A DNA stretch of 64,000 bases from Paenibacillus polymyxa M1 (GCF_000237325.1 NC_017542.1:2177501-2241500), one strand, 5' to 3'. Positions 17,327-26,800 are shown, counted from the stretch's first letter. Translations and numbers: made by a program. Notes: generated from the letters alone by a model not told the origin.

Positions 17327-17970
17327 TCAAAAACCGCTCATTTATGTTAGGCATGGGTACGGGTCTTATAATGGGGGCATTGTTGTTGCAACTGGCAATA
17401 ATTGGTCAGGGGCAGTCGCAGCAATCTTCGACAGACCCGAAAAACATGACGCGAGAACAACTAGAGAAGGCAGCAGCCGAGTTAAATCTTCAGATCAGTG
17501 ACAGTTCTGATCCGAAAATGACAGAAGAGGAATGGCGTAATAAGCTGATCAAGGAAGGCAACAAGACTCCCGTTGCACCTCAAAAGGCTAAACCAGCTCA
17601 AACGCCTTCAACACCAAAGGTACCTGCAAACAGCACATCCTCGGCTGCTTCTAAGCCTTCGACTAGCACGTCGGTACCACAAAGTCCGAACAAGCCACAA
17701 ACTCAAAGAGCTGGCACTATAACCACTCCCGATATTCCCAAGCAGCCTGCCACCCCACAAGTGCAATATAGCATTGCATCGGGGAGTAATTTAAGAAGTG
17801 TGGCATCTGGATTGGAACGGGCTGGAGTCGTATCGGATGCTAGTGCATTTGAGGCAGCAGCTAAGGCTAAAAAAATCAATACCAAAATTCGTACAGGCAC
17901 CTATCAGTTTGCTAAAGGTGAGGATTTCAGTTCTATTATTACTAAAATAACGAAGAAGCCGTCCAACTGA
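17323..17970 (+). CDS. Membrane-anchored protein with MltG/YceG-like C-terminal domain
   Basis: A 215-residue protein with one N-terminal membrane helix (about residues 9-30), a Pro/Ser/Thr/Lys-rich linker (about 80-140) and a small C-terminal domain (about 148-212). The C-terminal domain resembles the LysM-like N-terminal subdomain of MltG/YceG endolytic transglycosylases (ASGSNLRSVASGLERAGVV ... GTYQFAKGEDF). The catalytic transglycosylase domain is absent, so it may bind but should not cut peptidoglycan. It is the last gene of the fla/che run; its stop lies inside the terminator hairpin. Confidence 0.75.
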   Translation: MIKNRSFMLGMGTGLIMGALLLQLAIIGQGQSQQSSTDPKNMTREQLEKAAAELNLQISDSSDPKMTEEEWRNKLIKEGNKTPVAPQKAKPAQTPSTPKVPANSTSSAASKPSTSTSVPQSPNKPQTQRAGTITTPDIPKQPATPQVQYSIASGSNLRSVASGLERAGVVSDASAFEAAAKAKKINTKIRTGTYQFAKGEDFSSIITKITKKPSN

Positions 17971-18003
17971 CCTAATCGGGAAGAGGACGGCTTTTTATTT
18001 TTT
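17957..18003 (+). terminator. Rho-independent terminator of the fla/che operon
   Basis: AGCCGTCC (17957-17964) pairs perfectly with GGACGGCT (17985-17992), with a 20-base loop, followed by a T-rich tail. The left arm lies in the last codons of the upstream gene, so termination occurs right at the end of the operon. Confidence 0.85.
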
Positions 18004-18065
18004 TCGATGCGAATAAAGAATTTTCTTAGTGTTTAGTTCAAAAGCGGGGATCCCCCCCTATAATA

Positions 18066-18088
18066 GCTTACAACATAGCCTATTGTAA
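18066..18088. repeat. Short intergenic motif with a related copy at 63223-63246
   Basis: GCTTACAACA is followed directly by TAGCCTATT at 18066-18084. The same two blocks occur at 63223-63232 and 63238-63246, separated there by five extra bases. The copy here also contains the inverted repeat TTACAA/TTGTAA. A GGGGATCCCC palindrome lies just upstream at 18046-18055. The meaning is unknown; it may be a remnant repeat end or coincidence. Confidence 0.3.
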
Positions 18089-18164
18089 TTCAGAGCTAGT
18101 GGATATAAAAAAAGACCCCTGAAGGATTCTAAGGTCATCTCATGGCGGCTTACACCACGATGTA

Positions 18165-19118
18165 TTGTTAAAACTGCCCTCAATCCGGATCAATGCAGCT
18201 CTACCGAGAGGGGGCATTATCGCCTTAATTCTCGGGTATAAATATTTGCCGAAATCCGGCCGTCATCGGCGTGTGCCTCGCGCCGATCGCCTTCTCCATC
18301 CTGGCGTATGGTGTAAGCGAAGGCGGCACCAGTTGGTCCAAGACTTAGACGATCATGGGCTTGACCATCGGCGGCATTGCGCTCATCCTTTTCATCTTCG
18401 TGGAACTGGCACAGAAGCAGCCGCTGCTGGAGCTGAAGGCGTTCAAATCGTCTGATTTTACACGCAGCATCATCTTGACGTGGATCGTACAGCTCGCGTT
18501 GTTCGGCGCAATGCTGATCGTACCGCTGTACCTGCAAGGCGTCATGCACTACACCGCCCTTGAAACCGGCTGGATCGTGATACCTTATGCGTTATGCGCC
18601 GGAATCGGCAACCCGATCAGCGGCGGGCTGTTCGACAAAATCGGCGCGCGTCCGCTCGCCTTCGCCGGTCTTGCCGTCCTATCCATTTCTCTATTCATCT
18701 TGTCCAATATATCTGTGGATCCTTCGCTCTGGGTTATTATCTTATGCATCTGCACCATGGGTCTCGGAATGGGCTTCTCCATGATGCCGCTCAACACGCA
18801 TGTTCTGAACTCTGCACCTCGCCGCCTGGTGAGCCGAGTCACACCATTGACAACAGCAGCTCAGCAAGTTGTTCTCTCGTTGCGGTCGTGGGTCTGACGA
18901 GTTATCTGACGTCGCAAATCACTTCCCACACCGCAAATGCGGGAGCGGACGCGAATCCGCTGAATGCTGTCGTTACGGGTTATGGCGATACGTTTTTCCT
19001 ATCCGCGTGCCTTACGACTGCGGGTGTAGCTCTGTCGCTCCTTTTGCGTAAACCGCAGCAGCAGGAAGAAGGTACCGCCGACGGGGACAACCCGGACCCG
19101 GCGATGATGGGTCACTAA
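18165..19118 (+). pseudogene. Broken DHA2-type MFS drug transporter remnant
   Basis: Conceptual translation in several frames gives the middle and C-terminal half of a 14-helix DHA2/EmrB-type MFS exporter. An LGYKYLPKS segment near 18235 is followed by a frame break. Then comes VIGVCLAPIAFSILAYGVSEGG, an in-frame TAG at 18346-18348, a long readable stretch (18355 to about 18870), a frameshift near 18871-18880 and the terminal helices to the TAA at 19116. The N-terminal half is missing. The segment is clearly richer in G+C than its neighbours, with GCG, CGC and CTG codons common. This suggests foreign origin or long decay. No functional protein is expected. Confidence 0.85.
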
Positions 19119-19148
19119 TCGCGAATCGGTACGATTTTATTCGTGTGC

Positions 19149-19183
19149 AAAAAGCCTTGGCCGTTAGTCGGTCAAGGCTTTTT
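19149..19183 (+). terminator. Terminator after the MFS remnant
   Basis: AAAAAGCCTTGGCCG (19149-19163) pairs with CGGTCAAGGCTTTTT (19169-19183) around the loop TTAGT. The stem is A/T flanked on both sides, so it could act in both directions. It isolates the broken transporter from rpsB. Confidence 0.85.
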
Positions 19184-19363
19184 GCTGGTACGCCCAGCAT
19201 GGCGTCATCTATATATAAAAGACTAGCACAGATTCGGCTAATAGGGCACATATTGGAACTATCCTGCCCGTTCAATGCAGTGCGAGAGTCTAACACTTTA
19301 TTTTCACAAACATTTTGCTAAGAAGCCAGGCAGATGGAAGTGTACAGGACGTTTTTCACACGG

Positions 19364-19381
19364 TTTCGACTATTGTCGAAA
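19364..19381. promoter_or_regulatory. Inverted repeat containing a Spo0A-box-like site upstream of rpsB
   Basis: TTTCGAC-TATT-GTCGAAA is a perfect 7-base inverted repeat ending seven bases before the rpsB -35 element. It contains TGTCGAA (19374-19380), the consensus Spo0A box, and a near match on the other strand. Whether any regulator binds is not shown by sequence alone. Confidence 0.4.
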
Positions 19382-19387
19382 AGCTGG

Positions 19388-19416
19388 TTGCAACGCTGCA
19401 AGTGTTATGGTATATT
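19388..19416 (+). promoter_or_regulatory. SigA promoter of rpsB
   Basis: TTGCAA (19388-19393), a 17-base spacer and TATATT (19411-19416) with an extended -10 TGG just upstream. This predicts a transcript start near 19423 and a leader of about 118 bases before rpsB. Confidence 0.75.
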
Positions 19417-19449
19417 AATTGACGGTGTTAAAAACGCACGTCGGTTAAT

Positions 19450-19486
19450 TTTATAGAGGGTGCTTCCAATAGGAAGTCTTTATAAA
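19450..19486 (+). ncRNA. Hairpin in the rpsB leader
   Basis: CTTCC-AATA-GGAAG (19463-19476) forms the top of a hairpin. TTTATAGA (19450-19457) and TCTTTATAAA (19477-19486) can close its base. It lies in the untranslated leader of rpsB, where ribosomal protein genes often carry autoregulatory structures. I do not match it to a named S2 leader family. Confidence 0.35.
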
Positions 19487-19540
19487 AAATGATGTCGGCG
19501 GAGGACACACAAAAAAACCAAACTTAGGAGGTGCGTGAAG

Positions 19541-20239
19541 ATGGCAGTAATCTCCATGAAACAGCTTTTGGAAGCTGGGGTTCACTTTGGTCACCAAACA
19601 CGTCGCTGGAACCCGAAAATGGATCGTTATATCTTCACTGAAAGAAACGGTATTTACATCATTGACTTGCAAAAGACAGTGAAAAAGGTTGAGGAAGCTT
19701 ACAACTTCGTAAAAAGCATTGCAGCTGAGAATGGTACAATCCTGTTCGTAGGCACTAAGAAACAAGCACAAGATTCCGTTAAAGAAGAAGCAGCTCGCGC
19801 TGGTCAATTCTACATCAACCAACGCTGGTTGGGTGGTACACTGACTAACTTCCAAACCATTCAAAAACGTATTGATCGTTTGAAACAATTGGAAGCTTGG
19901 GAAGAAGATGGTACATTTGCTGTTCTTCCTAAAAAAGAAGTTATCATTCTTCGCAAAGAAAAAGATCGTCTTGAAAAATTCTTGGGTGGTATCAAAAACA
20001 TGAAGGGCCTTCCAAGTGCTCTGTTCATCATTGATCCGCGCAAAGAACGTATCGCGGTTGCTGAAGCTCGCAAATTGGGTATCCCAATCGTAGGTATCGT
20101 TGATACAAACTGCGATCCAGACGAAATCGACTATGTTATCCCAGGTAATGACGACGCGATCCGCGCTGTTAAATTGCTGACAGGTAAAATGGCTGATGCA
20201 GTTATGGAAGCTAACCAAGGCGAAGAAACTACAGCATAA
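19541..20239 (+). CDS. rpsB: 30S ribosomal protein S2
   Basis: A 232-residue S2 protein with the family N-terminus [19 protein letters not shown] and the conserved RWNPKM, GTKKQAQ and NQRWLGG segments. It is needed for 30S assembly and binding of S1-like functions. The ATG at 19541 follows a full AGGAGGTG site (19526-19533); an in-frame GTG two codons earlier is too close to that site. It leads the rpsB-tsf-pyrH-frr set, as in other Bacillales. Codon use is strongly biased, as expected of a highly expressed gene. Confidence 0.99.
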   Translation: MAVISMKQLLEAGVHFGHQTRRWNPKMDRYIFTERNGIYIIDLQKTVKKVEEAYNFVKSIAAENGTILFVGTKKQAQDSVKEEAARAGQFYINQRWLGGTLTNFQTIQKRIDRLKQLEAWEEDGTFAVLPKKEVIILRKEKDRLEKFLGGIKNMKGLPSALFIIDPRKERIAVAEARKLGIPIVGIVDTNCDPDEIDYVIPGNDDAIRAVKLLTGKMADAVMEANQGEETTA

Positions 20240-20240
20240 T

Positions 20241-20256
20241 ATTTCCGATCGGAAAT
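20241..20256. repeat. Perfect 16-base palindrome after rpsB
   Basis: ATTTCCGATCGGAAAT is fully self-complementary and begins right after the rpsB stop. As RNA it makes only a tight stem with little loop, so a DNA-binding site or a chance palindrome are both possible. Confidence 0.4.
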
Positions 20257-20274
20257 ACCTATACGAATTAAATG

Positions 20275-20319
20275 AAAAGGGTGGTTGGTAGGTGGAAAAC
20301 CTCTCACTACCCTTTTTTT
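20275..20319 (+). terminator. Terminator or attenuator between rpsB and tsf
   Basis: AAAAGGGTGGTTGGTAGG (20275-20292) pairs with several mismatches or G-U pairs to CCTCTCACTACCCTTTT, with a T run after. It could uncouple S2 from EF-Ts expression, with partial read-through likely because no clear promoter is seen before tsf. Confidence 0.6.
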
Positions 20320-20371
20320 AAGGAATAAAGCTCGTATATACCACTGAAAATTAAATTTGGAGGGAAATAAT

Positions 20372-21022
20372 ATGGCAGTTAATGCTAGCGCAGTAAAAGA
20401 GCTTCGTGAAAAAACAGGCGCAGGAATGCTGGATTGTAAAAAAGCGCTTGAAGAAGCAAATGGTGATTTGACAAAAGCGGTTGAAGTTCTGCGTGAAAAA
20501 GGACTTGCAGCTGCAGCCAACAAAGCAGGCCGTATTGCTACTGAAGGCGTTGTTGAATCCTACATCCATGCTGGCGGCCGTATCGGCGTGCTGGTAGAAG
20601 TAAACTGCGAAACAGACTTCGTAGCGAAAACTGACCAGTTCAAAGATTTTGTTCGTGACATTGCAATGCATATCGCTGCATCGAACCCTCGTTATGTTCG
20701 TCGCGAAGAAGTGCCACAGGAAGAGATTGAAAAAGAAAAAGAAATCCTGAAAGCACAAGCTTTGAACGAAGGTAAACCAGAAAAAATCGTTGAAAAAATG
20801 GTTGAAGGCCGCATCGGTAAATTCTACGAAGAATTCTGCTTGCTGGAGCAATCTTTCATTAAAGATCCAGACAAAACAATCTCCACACTGATCAACGAGA
20901 AAATCAGTACGATTGGTGAAAACATCTCCGTACGCCGCTTTGTTCGTTTCGAACTGGGTGAAGGTCTGGAGAAAAAAGAAGACAACTTCTACGAAGAAGT
21001 TATGTCTCAAGTGAAACAATAA
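20372..21022 (+). CDS. tsf: Elongation factor Ts
   Basis: A 216-residue EF-Ts, the nucleotide exchange factor for EF-Tu. The N-terminal UBA-like domain ([19 protein letters not shown]) and the core motif ([19 protein letters not shown]) are intact. The short length, with one reduced core domain, is typical: B. subtilis EF-Ts is longer, at about 293 residues, while the form here is of the compact type. The ATG at 20372 follows GGAGGG with seven bases spacing; the frame is open upstream to 20357. Confidence 0.98.
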   Translation: MAVNASAVKELREKTGAGMLDCKKALEEANGDLTKAVEVLREKGLAAAANKAGRIATEGVVESYIHAGGRIGVLVEVNCETDFVAKTDQFKDFVRDIAMHIAASNPRYVRREEVPQEEIEKEKEILKAQALNEGKPEKIVEKMVEGRIGKFYEEFCLLEQSFIKDPDKTISTLINEKISTIGENISVRRFVRFELGEGLEKKEDNFYEEVMSQVKQ

Positions 21023-21056
21023 TTACCAACGATCGGTAAATGCATATGAATAAACA

Positions 21057-21086
21057 GAAATGGAACACATCAGTGTTCCATTTCTT
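21057..21086 (+). terminator. Terminator after tsf
   Basis: GAAATGGAACAC (21057-21068) pairs perfectly with GTGTTCCATTTC (21073-21084) around the loop ATCA. Only a short T tract follows, so it may be leaky. A second small hairpin (AACAGGA/TCCTGTT) follows at about 21088-21107. Confidence 0.7.
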
Positions 21087-21118
21087 GCAACAGGACACCT
21101 ATCCTGTTACATAAATAA

Positions 21119-21870
<752 letters not shown>

Positions 21871-21871
<1 letters not shown>

Positions 21872-22425
21872 TGCCACAATCTGTGAAAAAGAGCGCTGAA
21901 GAGCGCATGCAAAAAGCAATCCAGGCATTGCAACGTGATCTTGCATCATTGCGTGCAGGACGGGCAACACCAGCATTACTGGACCGTGTGCAGGTTGAAT
22001 ATTACGGCGCAATGACTCCAGTCAATCAGCTGGCGAATATCAATACACCTGACAGTCGGACTTTGATGATTCAGCCTTGGGACAAATCTTCTTTGGCTGA
22101 TATCGAACGCGCTATCCAAAAATCCGATTTAGGTTTGACACCTTCGAATGATGGTAACACCATTCGTCTGAGTATTCCTGCTTTAACGGAGGAGCGCAGA
22201 ACTGATTTGGTGAAGCTGACGAAAAAGAGCGGTGAAGAAGCGAAAATCGCTATTCGTAACATTCGTCGTGATGCAAACGATGATATTAAAAAAATGGAGA
22301 AAAGTGATATTTCCGAGGACGAATCTCGTAAGCATCAGGAAGATATCCAGAAGACGACTGATAAGTTTATCGCTGAAGTGGATAAAGTTTTAGCTGCAAA
22401 AGAAAAAGAAATTATGGAAGTTTAA
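21871..22425 (+). CDS. frr: Ribosome recycling factor
   Basis: A 184-residue RRF with the two-domain family pattern ([23 protein letters not shown] near the N-terminus; [14 protein letters not shown] in the C-terminal helix). It splits post-termination ribosomes with EF-G. It overlaps pyrH as TAATG, so translation is coupled. Length is typical. Confidence 0.98.
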
Positions 22426-22437
22426 AAAGATTGGCAG

Positions 22438-22464
22438 CCCCTCCCTTACGGTGGGGTTTGTCTC
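22438..22464 (+). terminator. Weak terminator-like hairpin after frr
   Basis: CCCCTCC (22438-22444) can pair with GGTGGGG (22450-22456) with one mismatch, followed by an interrupted T-rich tail. It is probably only a partial terminator before uppS. Confidence 0.4.
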
Positions 22465-22510
22465 TTTTCAAGCCTGAGGCACATTTTCAGAGAATGCTGG
22501 AGGAACTGGA

Positions 22511-23278
22511 ATGATCAAACGGGTTCGGTCTTGGTGGAACGGGGAACAAAAACAGCAAACACCGGCCATTTCAAAAGACAATATTCCGCAGCATGTTGCT
22601 GTCATCATGGATGGGAACGGCAGATGGGCCAAACGGATTGGAATGCCGCGGATTGTAGGGCATCAAAATGGAATGAAGGCAGTGAAACGCACAGCAATTG
22701 CAGCGGATGAACTGGGTATTAAGTATTTAACTTTATTTGCTTTTTCAACTGAGAATTGGACGCGTCCAAAGGACGAAGTTGATTTTCTAATGAAACTGCC
22801 TCAAGAATTTTTGGCAATTGAGCTGGATGAGCTGATTGAAAAAAATGTGCAAGTGCGTATGATGGGGAACAAGGAACATTTACCTTCCCATACCGTTGAA
22901 GCGCTGACTGAAGCGACTCGACGTACTGAAAATAATACCGGACTTGTACTTAATTTTGCATTAAATTATGGAAGTCGGTTGGAAATCACAGAGTGCATGC
23001 AAGCATTGGGCCGACAAATTGAGGATGGAAAGCTGAAGCCGGAAGATATAACATCTGAGCTAATTGGCAACACGTTGCTTTCTACTGGTATGCCAGATCC
23101 TGATTTATTGATTCGAACAAGCGGGGAACTTAGACTCAGTAATTTTATGCTTTGGCAGCTTGCATATAGTGAGTTGTGGTTTACTGATATTTATTGGCCC
23201 GAGTTTAAAAAAGAGCATTTATACGAAGCAGTGATCGAATATCAGAAAAGATCACGACGGTATGGCGGACTGAAGTAA
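22511..23278 (+). CDS. uppS: Undecaprenyl diphosphate synthase (isoprenyl transferase)
   Basis: A 255-residue cis-prenyltransferase with the substrate motif VAVIMDGNGRWAK (catalytic Asp), the ALNYGSRLEI segment and the C-terminal LRLSNFMLWQLAYSE pattern. It condenses isopentenyl units to make the C55 lipid carrier for peptidoglycan. The ATG follows a GGAGGAAC site. It is directly followed by cdsA, as in B. subtilis. Confidence 0.98.
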   Translation: MIKRVRSWWNGEQKQQTPAISKDNIPQHVAVIMDGNGRWAKRIGMPRIVGHQNGMKAVKRTAIAADELGIKYLTLFAFSTENWTRPKDEVDFLMKLPQEFLAIELDELIEKNVQVRMMGNKEHLPSHTVEALTEATRRTENNTGLVLNFALNYGSRLEITECMQALGRQIEDGKLKPEDITSELIGNTLLSTGMPDPDLLIRTSGELRLSNFMLWQLAYSELWFTDIYWPEFKKEHLYEAVIEYQKRSRRYGGLK

Positions 23279-23295
23279 ATGGAGGATGAAAGCCG

Positions 23296-24087
23296 TTGAG
23301 ACAGAGATTAATTACCGGTATTCTGGCAGGCATATTCTTTTTGGCAATGGTCCTGTGGGGCGGCTTGGCCTACCATTTGCTTATATTGGTGATGGCCCTA
23401 ATCGGATTTTATGAGTTCGCACGAATGACGCAGGTATCTCCTTTTGGAGGTACGGCAATGCTTGGCTACGTAAGCATATTAGCATTTGTATTCCCATATC
23501 AATCTCTGGGTTTACACTCACCGCTATCCTTTGCCAGTTTGCTTTGGTTGGTAATGATAGTGTTTATGATGATCACGGTAGGAACGAAAAATAAAATCCC
23601 AATTCAAACGGTAGCTATACTATTTCTTGGTACTGTATATATAGGATTTGGATTTTCGTATATTGCGGAATCACGTCATATGGAACATGGACTGTTATGG
23701 ACTTTTTTGTTGTTCTCTTGTATTTGGGCAAGTGATGCAGGGGCATATTTTGTAGGCAAAATGGTAGGAAAGACGAAGCTATGGCCTGCGATTAGTCCAA
23801 ACAAAACGGTCGAAGGGTCCATTGGCGGAGTTGTTTTAGCTTTGGTTATAGCTCTGGTATTCGCTGGATTATCAGGTGGACTGCTGCCCTGGGGTAAAGC
23901 CTTCGGCATCGGTTTGTCATGTGCTGTTGTGGGACAACTGGGCGATTTGGTACAATCTGCATACAAACGAGTGTACGGCATTAAAGATTCTGGTAATCTG
24001 CTGCCAGGACACGGTGGTATACTAGACCGCTGCGACAGCTGGATTGTCGTTTTTCCATTTGTACATATGCTGATGCTGCTTCCATGA
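23296..24087 (+). CDS. cdsA: Phosphatidate cytidylyltransferase
   Basis: A 263-residue membrane protein with about seven or eight helices and the CdsA signature (SDAGAYFVGKMVGKTKLWPAISPNKTVEGSIGG; VGQLGDLVQSAYKRVYGIKDSGNLLPGHGGILDR). It makes CDP-diacylglycerol for phospholipids. The start is a TTG behind GGAGGATG at 23281. Length is normal. The gene lies between uppS and dxr in conserved order. Confidence 0.97.
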   Translation: MRQRLITGILAGIFFLAMVLWGGLAYHLLILVMALIGFYEFARMTQVSPFGGTAMLGYVSILAFVFPYQSLGLHSPLSFASLLWLVMIVFMMITVGTKNKIPIQTVAILFLGTVYIGFGFSYIAESRHMEHGLLWTFLLFSCIWASDAGAYFVGKMVGKTKLWPAISPNKTVEGSIGGVVLALVIALVFAGLSGGLLPWGKAFGIGLSCAVVGQLGDLVQSAYKRVYGIKDSGNLLPGHGGILDRCDSWIVVFPFVHMLMLLP

Positions 24088-24109
24088 GTCTGGTATTACA
24101 ACTTATGCT

Positions 24110-24138
24110 CAGGATCAACCTTTATGTTGTTCATCCTG
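24110..24138 (+). other. Hairpin in the cdsA-dxr gap
   Basis: CAGGAT-CAAC (24110-24119) can pair with GTTG and ATCCTG (24126-24138), with a small bulge and a six-base loop. There is no T tract, so it is not a clear terminator; it may be an RNA processing or stability element. Confidence 0.4.
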
Positions 24139-24231
24139 CGCTATTAGAAGGATGGTAGCAGTTGCATAGTTGCCTGGGTAACAAACAATGAGCTCCTGAT
24201 AAAAGTGATTTTCAGGATAGGAAGGTGCATC

Positions 24232-25371
24232 ATGAAAAGAATTACGGTACTTGGTTCAACCGGCTCTATTGGAACTCAAACGCTGGATGTGGTGTCCATG
24301 CACCCAGATCAGTTCACTGTTGAGGCTTTAGCAGGCGGCTCCAATATAAAGTTACTTGCTGAGCAAGCACATCTCTATCAACCTAAAAAAGTGTCTGTTG
24401 GTACTCAGCAGTTAGCAGATGAAATTCGTCCTTTACTGCCTTCTGGAATCGAACTACACTGGGGAAATGAAGGACTCGTTGAGCTGGCCGCGAACACAGA
24501 GGCGGATATGGTTGTGACGGCTGTAATGGGCAGTGTCGGATTGCACTCCACGCTGGCCGCGATTGAGGCTGGAAAACAGATCGGTTTGGCCAACAAAGAA
24601 ACACTGGTTACTGCTGGTCATCTGGTCACTGCGCGAGCTCGGGCGAAAGGAGTGCCGTTGCTGCCGATTGACAGTGAGCATTCAGCTATTTTCCAATGCT
24701 TGAATGGTGAGCGTATGAAAGATGTGGCACATATTACCCTCACAGCATCAGGCGGTTCTTTTCGAGATTTGACAAGAGAACAGCTGCGTGAAGTTACCGT
24801 GGAAGATGCACTTAAGCATCCTAATTGGTCAATGGGGGCCAAAATTACAATTGATTCAGCAACGATGGTAAACAAAGGGCTGGAAGTCATTGAGGCACAT
24901 TGGCTGTTCGGACTTAGCTATGAGCAGATCCATGTGCTGCTTCATCCGGAAAGCATTATTCACTCCTACGTCGAGTTTCAGGATACAAGCATTGTTGCTC
25001 AACTTGGGAACCCGGACATGAGAGTACCCATTCAATATGCATTGACTTATCCTGAGCGGATGAAGTCTCCGGCAAAGCCTCTGTCACTGGCTGAAGTGGG
25101 AAAACTCCACTTTAAGGAAATGGATTTTAATCGTTTTCCTTGTTTAAGGCTTGCCTTCGAATGTGGTAAAATGGGTGGTACAGCACCGACCGCATTTAAT
25201 GCTGCTAATGAGATTGCTGTTGCCCGTTTCTTGCGTGGAGAAATTTCTTTTCTGCATATTGAAGCTATTATTGAACAGGTGCTCGAACAGCATGTCAATA
25301 TGGCTGATCCTGATTTGTCTGCGATTGAAACCTGTGACCGCGAAACTCGTAGTATAGCTGCGAGGTTGTAG
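24232..25371 (+). CDS. dxr: 1-deoxy-D-xylulose-5-phosphate reductoisomerase
   Basis: A 379-residue Dxr (IspC). It has the NADPH-binding start [18 protein letters not shown] and the active-site segments [22 protein letters not shown] and [18 protein letters not shown]. It makes MEP, the first committed isoprenoid intermediate, which feeds UppS. The frame opens at 24205, but GGAAGGTG lies just before the ATG at 24232 and this gives the normal N-terminus. Confidence 0.98.
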   Translation: MKRITVLGSTGSIGTQTLDVVSMHPDQFTVEALAGGSNIKLLAEQAHLYQPKKVSVGTQQLADEIRPLLPSGIELHWGNEGLVELAANTEADMVVTAVMGSVGLHSTLAAIEAGKQIGLANKETLVTAGHLVTARARAKGVPLLPIDSEHSAIFQCLNGERMKDVAHITLTASGGSFRDLTREQLREVTVEDALKHPNWSMGAKITIDSATMVNKGLEVIEAHWLFGLSYEQIHVLLHPESIIHSYVEFQDTSIVAQLGNPDMRVPIQYALTYPERMKSPAKPLSLAEVGKLHFKEMDFNRFPCLRLAFECGKMGGTAPTAFNAANEIAVARFLRGEISFLHIEAIIEQVLEQHVNMADPDLSAIETCDRETRSIAARL

Positions 25372-25478
25372 GCTAATGTTGGGGTCAAGAACGAATTGTG
25401 ATTCTCTTGTGCGGGTTCGGAGAATAATGATAATCTAGGAAGACAAACTTGATCTCATTGAAAGGGGGACGGAAACGA

Positions 25479-26750
25479 TTGGAAACGATTCAAATAGTGT
25501 TGATGACGGTGCTCATGTTTTTCGTCATAGTGACGGTGCATGAATGGGGGCATTATTATTTTGCCAAACGCGCCGGGATTCTGGTACGGGAGTTTGCGAT
25601 CGGTTTCGGTCCGAAACTGTTCTCTTATAAAAGAAACGAGACACGATTTACACTACGGTTGCTGCCGTTCGGTGGTTTTGCCCGCATGGCGGGAGAGGAT
25701 CCGGAGGTCAATGAAATTGAAACCGGACAAACGATTGCTGTACGCGTAACAGATGGCGTCGTTAAGACCATCTATTTGGACCAACTGGATAACCGCAAGA
25801 ATGTTGTGCGCGGTGAAGTGTTGGATATTGATCTGGAACAAGCGCTAACTGTAAAATTAGATGTGGATGGCGAAGATCAGCAATATACTGTGCACCCACA
25901 AGCGATGATGGTAACCAAAGGACAATCCATTCAAATTGCACCGAAGGATCGACAGTATGGGAGTAAAACAGTGGGACAGCGTGCGATGGCTATATTTGCT
26001 GGACCACTGATGAATTTTATTCTTGCCTTTATTCTGTTTGGTCTGCATATCCAGATGGTCGGCATACAAGTGGACAACCCAACTTATGTTCAAATTAGTG
26101 AAATTACAGCGGGTATGCCTGCTGCTGAAGCTGATTTGCATAAGGGAGATATCATTGAATCGGTGAACGGAGTTGCAATTGGTGCGAATGTTGAAAACAT
26201 GATCAAGCTGATTGCAGATTCTCAAAACAAGCCGATGAAGTGGACAGTTCGCCGTGATGATAAAACCTTTGATCTTACCATTACACCTCGTGCAATGGAA
26301 GGACAAAAGGGTGGCAAGGTGGGCATTGTGCCTGAACTTCCAAAACGCCAAGCAGGTGTTGGGGAAACATTCAAATTTGCCGGACAATCCATGGTCAGAA
26401 CGACAGATATTATTTTTCAAGGATTTAGCCAGCTTATCCAACGTTTTTCTATCAATGACCTGGGAGGCCCCGTACGTACTTTTGAAGTGACGGGACAAAT
26501 TGCTAAGCAAGGCATTGAGCAGTTGACATATTGGACTGCGATCATGAGTCTTTATCTGGGGATATTCAATCTATTGCCTATTCCGGCTTTGGATGGAAGT
26601 AGACTTGTTTTCCTTGGGGTTGAGGCGGTAAGAGGACGTCCTGTTGATCCGAGCAGGGAAGGAATGGTCCATTTCGTTGGTTTTGCTATGCTATTCCTAC
26701 TTATGATTGCGGTCACGTATAACGATATTTTACGCTTAATTAATGGTTAA
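25479..26750 (+). CDS. rasP: Site-2 protease RasP (RseP family)
   Basis: A 423-residue intramembrane zinc metalloprotease. HEWGH (H21-H25) lies in the first membrane helix, a PDZ domain in the middle (AEADLHKGDIIESVNGV), and the second metal motif near the C-terminus (LPIPALDGSRLVF). Family members cleave anti-sigma factors such as RsiW and remnant signal peptides. The frame opens at a TTG at 25449. The AAGGGGG site at 25462-25468 fits the TTG at 25479 better. Confidence 0.96.
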   Translation: METIQIVLMTVLMFFVIVTVHEWGHYYFAKRAGILVREFAIGFGPKLFSYKRNETRFTLRLLPFGGFARMAGEDPEVNEIETGQTIAVRVTDGVVKTIYLDQLDNRKNVVRGEVLDIDLEQALTVKLDVDGEDQQYTVHPQAMMVTKGQSIQIAPKDRQYGSKTVGQRAMAIFAGPLMNFILAFILFGLHIQMVGIQVDNPTYVQISEITAGMPAAEADLHKGDIIESVNGVAIGANVENMIKLIADSQNKPMKWTVRRDDKTFDLTITPRAMEGQKGGKVGIVPELPKRQAGVGETFKFAGQSMVRTTDIIFQGFSQLIQRFSINDLGGPVRTFEVTGQIAKQGIEQLTYWTAIMSLYLGIFNLLPIPALDGSRLVFLGVEAVRGRPVDPSREGMVHFVGFAMLFLLMIAVTYNDILRLING

Positions 26751-26800
26751 TTAGAGACGGACATTATAAAAATGGTCTGTATGGGAGGACATGCATTTCT

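Noticed and set aside
19451..20218. Long minus-strand frame opposite rpsB (255 codons)
   Set aside because: The Phe/Cys/Asn-rich product is a mirror of the biased codon use in rpsB; no start site or family features.
20351..21019. Minus-strand frame opposite tsf (222 codons)
   Set aside because: Phe-rich antisense shadow of a highly expressed gene, without a ribosome site.
26751..26800. T-box leader before proS
   Set aside because: Only 50 bases separate rasP and proS; no specifier loop or TGGN-type sequence is possible there.
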